Source: Geodermatophilus sabuli (GTDB taxonomy: Bacteria > Actinomycetota > Actinomycetes > Mycobacteriales > Geodermatophilaceae). Taken from it: a DNA stretch of 33,346 nt. The position numbers and the translations under genes were made by a program. Numbering within the stretch: the stretch's first letter is position 1; each line of letters begins with the position of its first letter. The stretch spans positions 1 through 33,346 of the forward strand of contig NZ_JAAGWF010000011.1 of the NCBI RefSeq assembly GCF_010686765.1. The letters run 5' to 3'. The notes under the pieces were generated by a model that was not told where the DNA came from, did not search any database, and was given only the letters and a program-made list of their open reading frames with translations. Positions 32,077-33,346 of the stretch are shown one piece after another.

Positions 32077-32745
32077 ATGGCCCTGTCCCGCGACCAGCTG
32101 GCCGCCCGCGTCGCCCTCGACCTGTCCGACGGCGCCTACGTCAACCTCGGGATCGGCATGCCCACCCTGGTGCCCAACCACATCCCCGACGGGGTGCACG
32201 TGGTGCTGCACTCGGAGAACGGCATCCTCGGGGTGGGGCCCTACCCGTTCGAGGGCGAGGAGGACCCCGACCTGATCAACGCCGGCAAGGAGACCGTCAC
32301 CGTCCTCCCCGGGGCGTCCTACTTCGACTCGGCCACCAGCTTCGGCATGATCCGCGGCCGCCACCTCGACCTCGCCGTGCTCGGCGCGATGCAGGTCAAC
32401 CCCCGCGGGGACCTCGCCAACTGGCTCATCCCCGGCAAGATGGTCAACGGCATGGGCGGCGCGATGGACCTCGTCCACGGCGCCCGCCGCGTGATCATCA
32501 TGATGGAGCACACCGCCCGGGACGGGTCGGCCAAGCTCGTCCAGGAGTGCACCCTGCCGCTCACCGGCAAGGCCTGTGTCGACCGGATCATCACCGACCT
32601 CGCCGTCGTCGACGTCACCCCCGACGGCTTCACCCTCCGTGAGACCGCCCCCGGGGTCACCCCCGACGAGGTCGCCGACAAGACCGGCGCGCCCCTCACC
32701 GTCCCGGACGACGTCCGGGAGATGGCCCTCCCCGCCGGCGTCTGA
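32077..32745 (+). CDS. pcaJ: 3-oxoacid CoA-transferase subunit B (PcaJ/ScoB-like)
   Basis: A 222-aa family I CoA-transferase beta subunit. [10 protein letters not shown] is followed by the SENG motif with the catalytic Glu at residue 47 ([11 protein letters not shown]), which forms the glutamyl-CoA intermediate. Later motifs are [18 protein letters not shown] ([24 protein letters not shown]) and [14 protein letters not shown]. The start at 32077 follows the subunit A stop by one base, with GGAGG upstream. No thiolase (PcaF) gene follows; a terminator hairpin does. Confidence 0.9.
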   Translation: MALSRDQLAARVALDLSDGAYVNLGIGMPTLVPNHIPDGVHVVLHSENGILGVGPYPFEGEEDPDLINAGKETVTVLPGASYFDSATSFGMIRGRHLDLAVLGAMQVNPRGDLANWLIPGKMVNGMGGAMDLVHGARRVIIMMEHTARDGSAKLVQECTLPLTGKACVDRIITDLAVVDVTPDGFTLRETAPGVTPDEVADKTGAPLTVPDDVREMALPAGV

Positions 32746-32751
32746 CGACGG

Positions 32752-32789
32752 CGCTCTCGGGACCCTCGGCACCGGGGGTCCCGGGAGCG
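32752..32789 (+). terminator. Terminator after the CoA-transferase operon
   Basis: CGCTCTCGGGACCC (32752-32765) pairs with GGGTCCCGGGAGCG (32776-32789) in a 14-bp stem with one T-G wobble and a 10-base loop, starting 6 bases after the stop. The rest of the 332-base gap up to 33077 contains only promoter-like features for the next gene. Confidence 0.65.
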
Positions 32790-32937
32790 TCGGCACGGCC
32801 GGTGCCGGTCCCGGCGCGGCCTCGCCGGGTCCGGCAGCCCTCCGCTGCCCGGTCCACCGCGGCCTGCGGACGACGTGTCCCCTGGTGCTCGACCCTCCGT
32901 GGCCGACACGCCGGGACCGGTCGTGACGGACGGTTCC

Positions 32938-32955
32938 GTCCCCAGTCTTGGGGAC
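32938..32955. promoter_or_regulatory. 18-bp dyad upstream of the ScyD-like gene
   Basis: GTCCCCAGTCTTGGGGAC has perfect 7-base arms around GTCT. About 30 bases further on, CCCTAGCGTC looks like an actinobacterial -10/start region, so the dyad would sit near the -35. It may be an operator; no regulator gene is nearby within the window. Confidence 0.4.
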
Positions 32956-33077
32956 TCGGGTGGTCGCACAACCCGCCCTAGCGTCGGGTCCGTCGACGGC
33001 TGCAGCGCCGTCCCGGCCCCCGCCACTTCGGTGCGGGCCCTTCCCCCACACCGCAGAACCCCAGCGGAGGACCTCTC

Positions 33078-33346
33078 ATGCGCAGAACACTCGTGGCCGC
33101 CGGCTCGTTCGCACTCCTGCTCGGGAGCGCGACGGGCGTGGCCGCCGCCGACGACGACGGGAGCGGCCAGGACTCCACCGGCCCCGTCGTCGTCGCCACC
33201 GGTCTGGACAGTCCCCGGCAGCTCAACTGGGACGGTCGCACCCTGCTGGTCGCCGAGGCCGGCCAGGGCGGGGACGACTGCGCCCCGCCGCCCCCCGAGG
33301 CACCTCCCGCCGAGGGCGAGGCACCTCCCGCCGAGGGCGAGGCACC
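33078..33346 (+). CDS. ScyD/ScyE-like secreted protein, 3' end cut by window
   Basis: The first 89 codons are visible. A Sec signal peptide (MRRTLVAAGSFALLLGSATGVAAA, cleavage after AAA) is followed by an acidic linker and VVVATGLDSPRQLNWDGRTLLVAEAGQGGDDC, which matches the first beta-propeller blade of ScyD/ScyE-family proteins, common in Geodermatophilaceae. Then a Pro-rich insert begins with the heptad EAPPAEG, repeated exactly at the DNA level and running off the edge. The ATG at 33078 has GGAGG seven bases upstream. ScyD/ScyE were named for scytonemin clusters; the role of actinobacterial members is not established. Confidence 0.82.
   Translation, partial: MRRTLVAAGSFALLLGSATGVAAADDDGSGQDSTGPVVVATGLDSPRQLNWDGRTLLVAEAGQGGDDCAPPPPEAPPAEGEAPPAEGEA
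33297..33346 (+). repeat. Perfect 21-base tandem repeat inside the ScyD-like gene
   Basis: Two identical 21-base units, 33297-33317 and 33318-33338, and the first 8 bases of a third encode EAPPAEG each. The array continues beyond the window. Identity at the DNA level suggests recent slippage expansion. Confidence 0.85.

Noticed and set aside
33297..33346. Tandem repeat as a possible CRISPR start.
   Set aside because: Units are contiguous, in frame and coding (EAPPAEG), with no spacers.
1..33346. An anti-phage defence or other wholly new multi-gene system.
   Set aside because: No nuclease-helicase, toxin-antitoxin, reverse transcriptase or CRISPR parts were seen beyond the common DUF222/HNH protein; the novelty here is metabolic.

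Overview
The window is about 33 kb of very GC-rich actinobacterial chromosome with strong G/C third-position bias, many GTG starts and many 1- or 4-base stop/start overlaps. A DUF222/HNH endonuclease of the type that is multicopy in Geodermatophilaceae, an MshC-like cysteine ligase (mycothiol makers are actinobacteria) and a ScyD/ScyE-type secreted protein suggest a Geodermatophilus, Blastococcus or Modestobacter relative. That placement is inference. I see no rRNA, tRNA, CRISPR array, insertion sequence or prophage.

Layout. (1) 1-9.24 kb holds housekeeping and transport genes: a 5'-cut and apparently frameshifted HNH gene, an MshC/CysRS-like ligase divergent from a pyridoxal kinase, an alpha/beta hydrolase, an APC amino-acid permease, a MarR repressor divergent from an EamA exporter across a 22-bp operator, and a succinate-semialdehyde dehydrogenase. 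(2) 9.24-13.63 kb holds a glycosyltransferase remnant, a small membrane protein, and a tightly overlapped operon of GT4 glycosyltransferase, Gfo/Idh/MocA oxidoreductase and zinc-motif-less MDR dehydrogenase, whose pathway I do not recognise. (3) 13.7-21 kb looks like aromatic or acyl-CoA catabolism: an aryl-alcohol-type dehydrogenase, an IclR regulator, a CynX/NimT-type MFS carrier, an orphan NitT/TauT substrate-binding lipoprotein, and a MarR regulator next to an amidohydrolase plus acyl-CoA ligase that recall the hydroxycinnamate (Cou) pathway. (4) 21-26.2 kb is a 5-oxoproline module: a DUF1445 (D-glutamate cyclase-like) protein divergent from an NRAMP-fold transporter lacking the metal-binding motif, then pxpA-pxpB-pxpC and an IclR regulator. 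(5) 26.3-32.8 kb has a NitT/TauT ABC ATPase with two permeases and no binding protein, divergent from a PcaR/PcaU/PobR-type IclR regulator, a second CynX-like MFS carrier and a two-subunit 3-oxoacid CoA-transferase (pcaI/pcaJ-like). (6) The window ends in a secreted ScyD-like protein with the start of a perfect 21-base repeat.

Together, regions 3-5 read as a nutrient-acquisition island: carriers import aromatic or amino-acid-derived acids, CoA ligase and CoA-transferase activate them, and PxpABC returns 5-oxoproline to glutamate. Three IclR proteins and one MarR protein sit beside the units they probably control. The most interesting points are the DUF1445/NRAMP-like/PxpABC combination, the trio of PcaU-like operators at 29.0-29.15 kb, the unassigned glycosyltransferase-oxidoreductase operon, and the orphan binding protein about 10 kb from an ABC transporter that lacks one.
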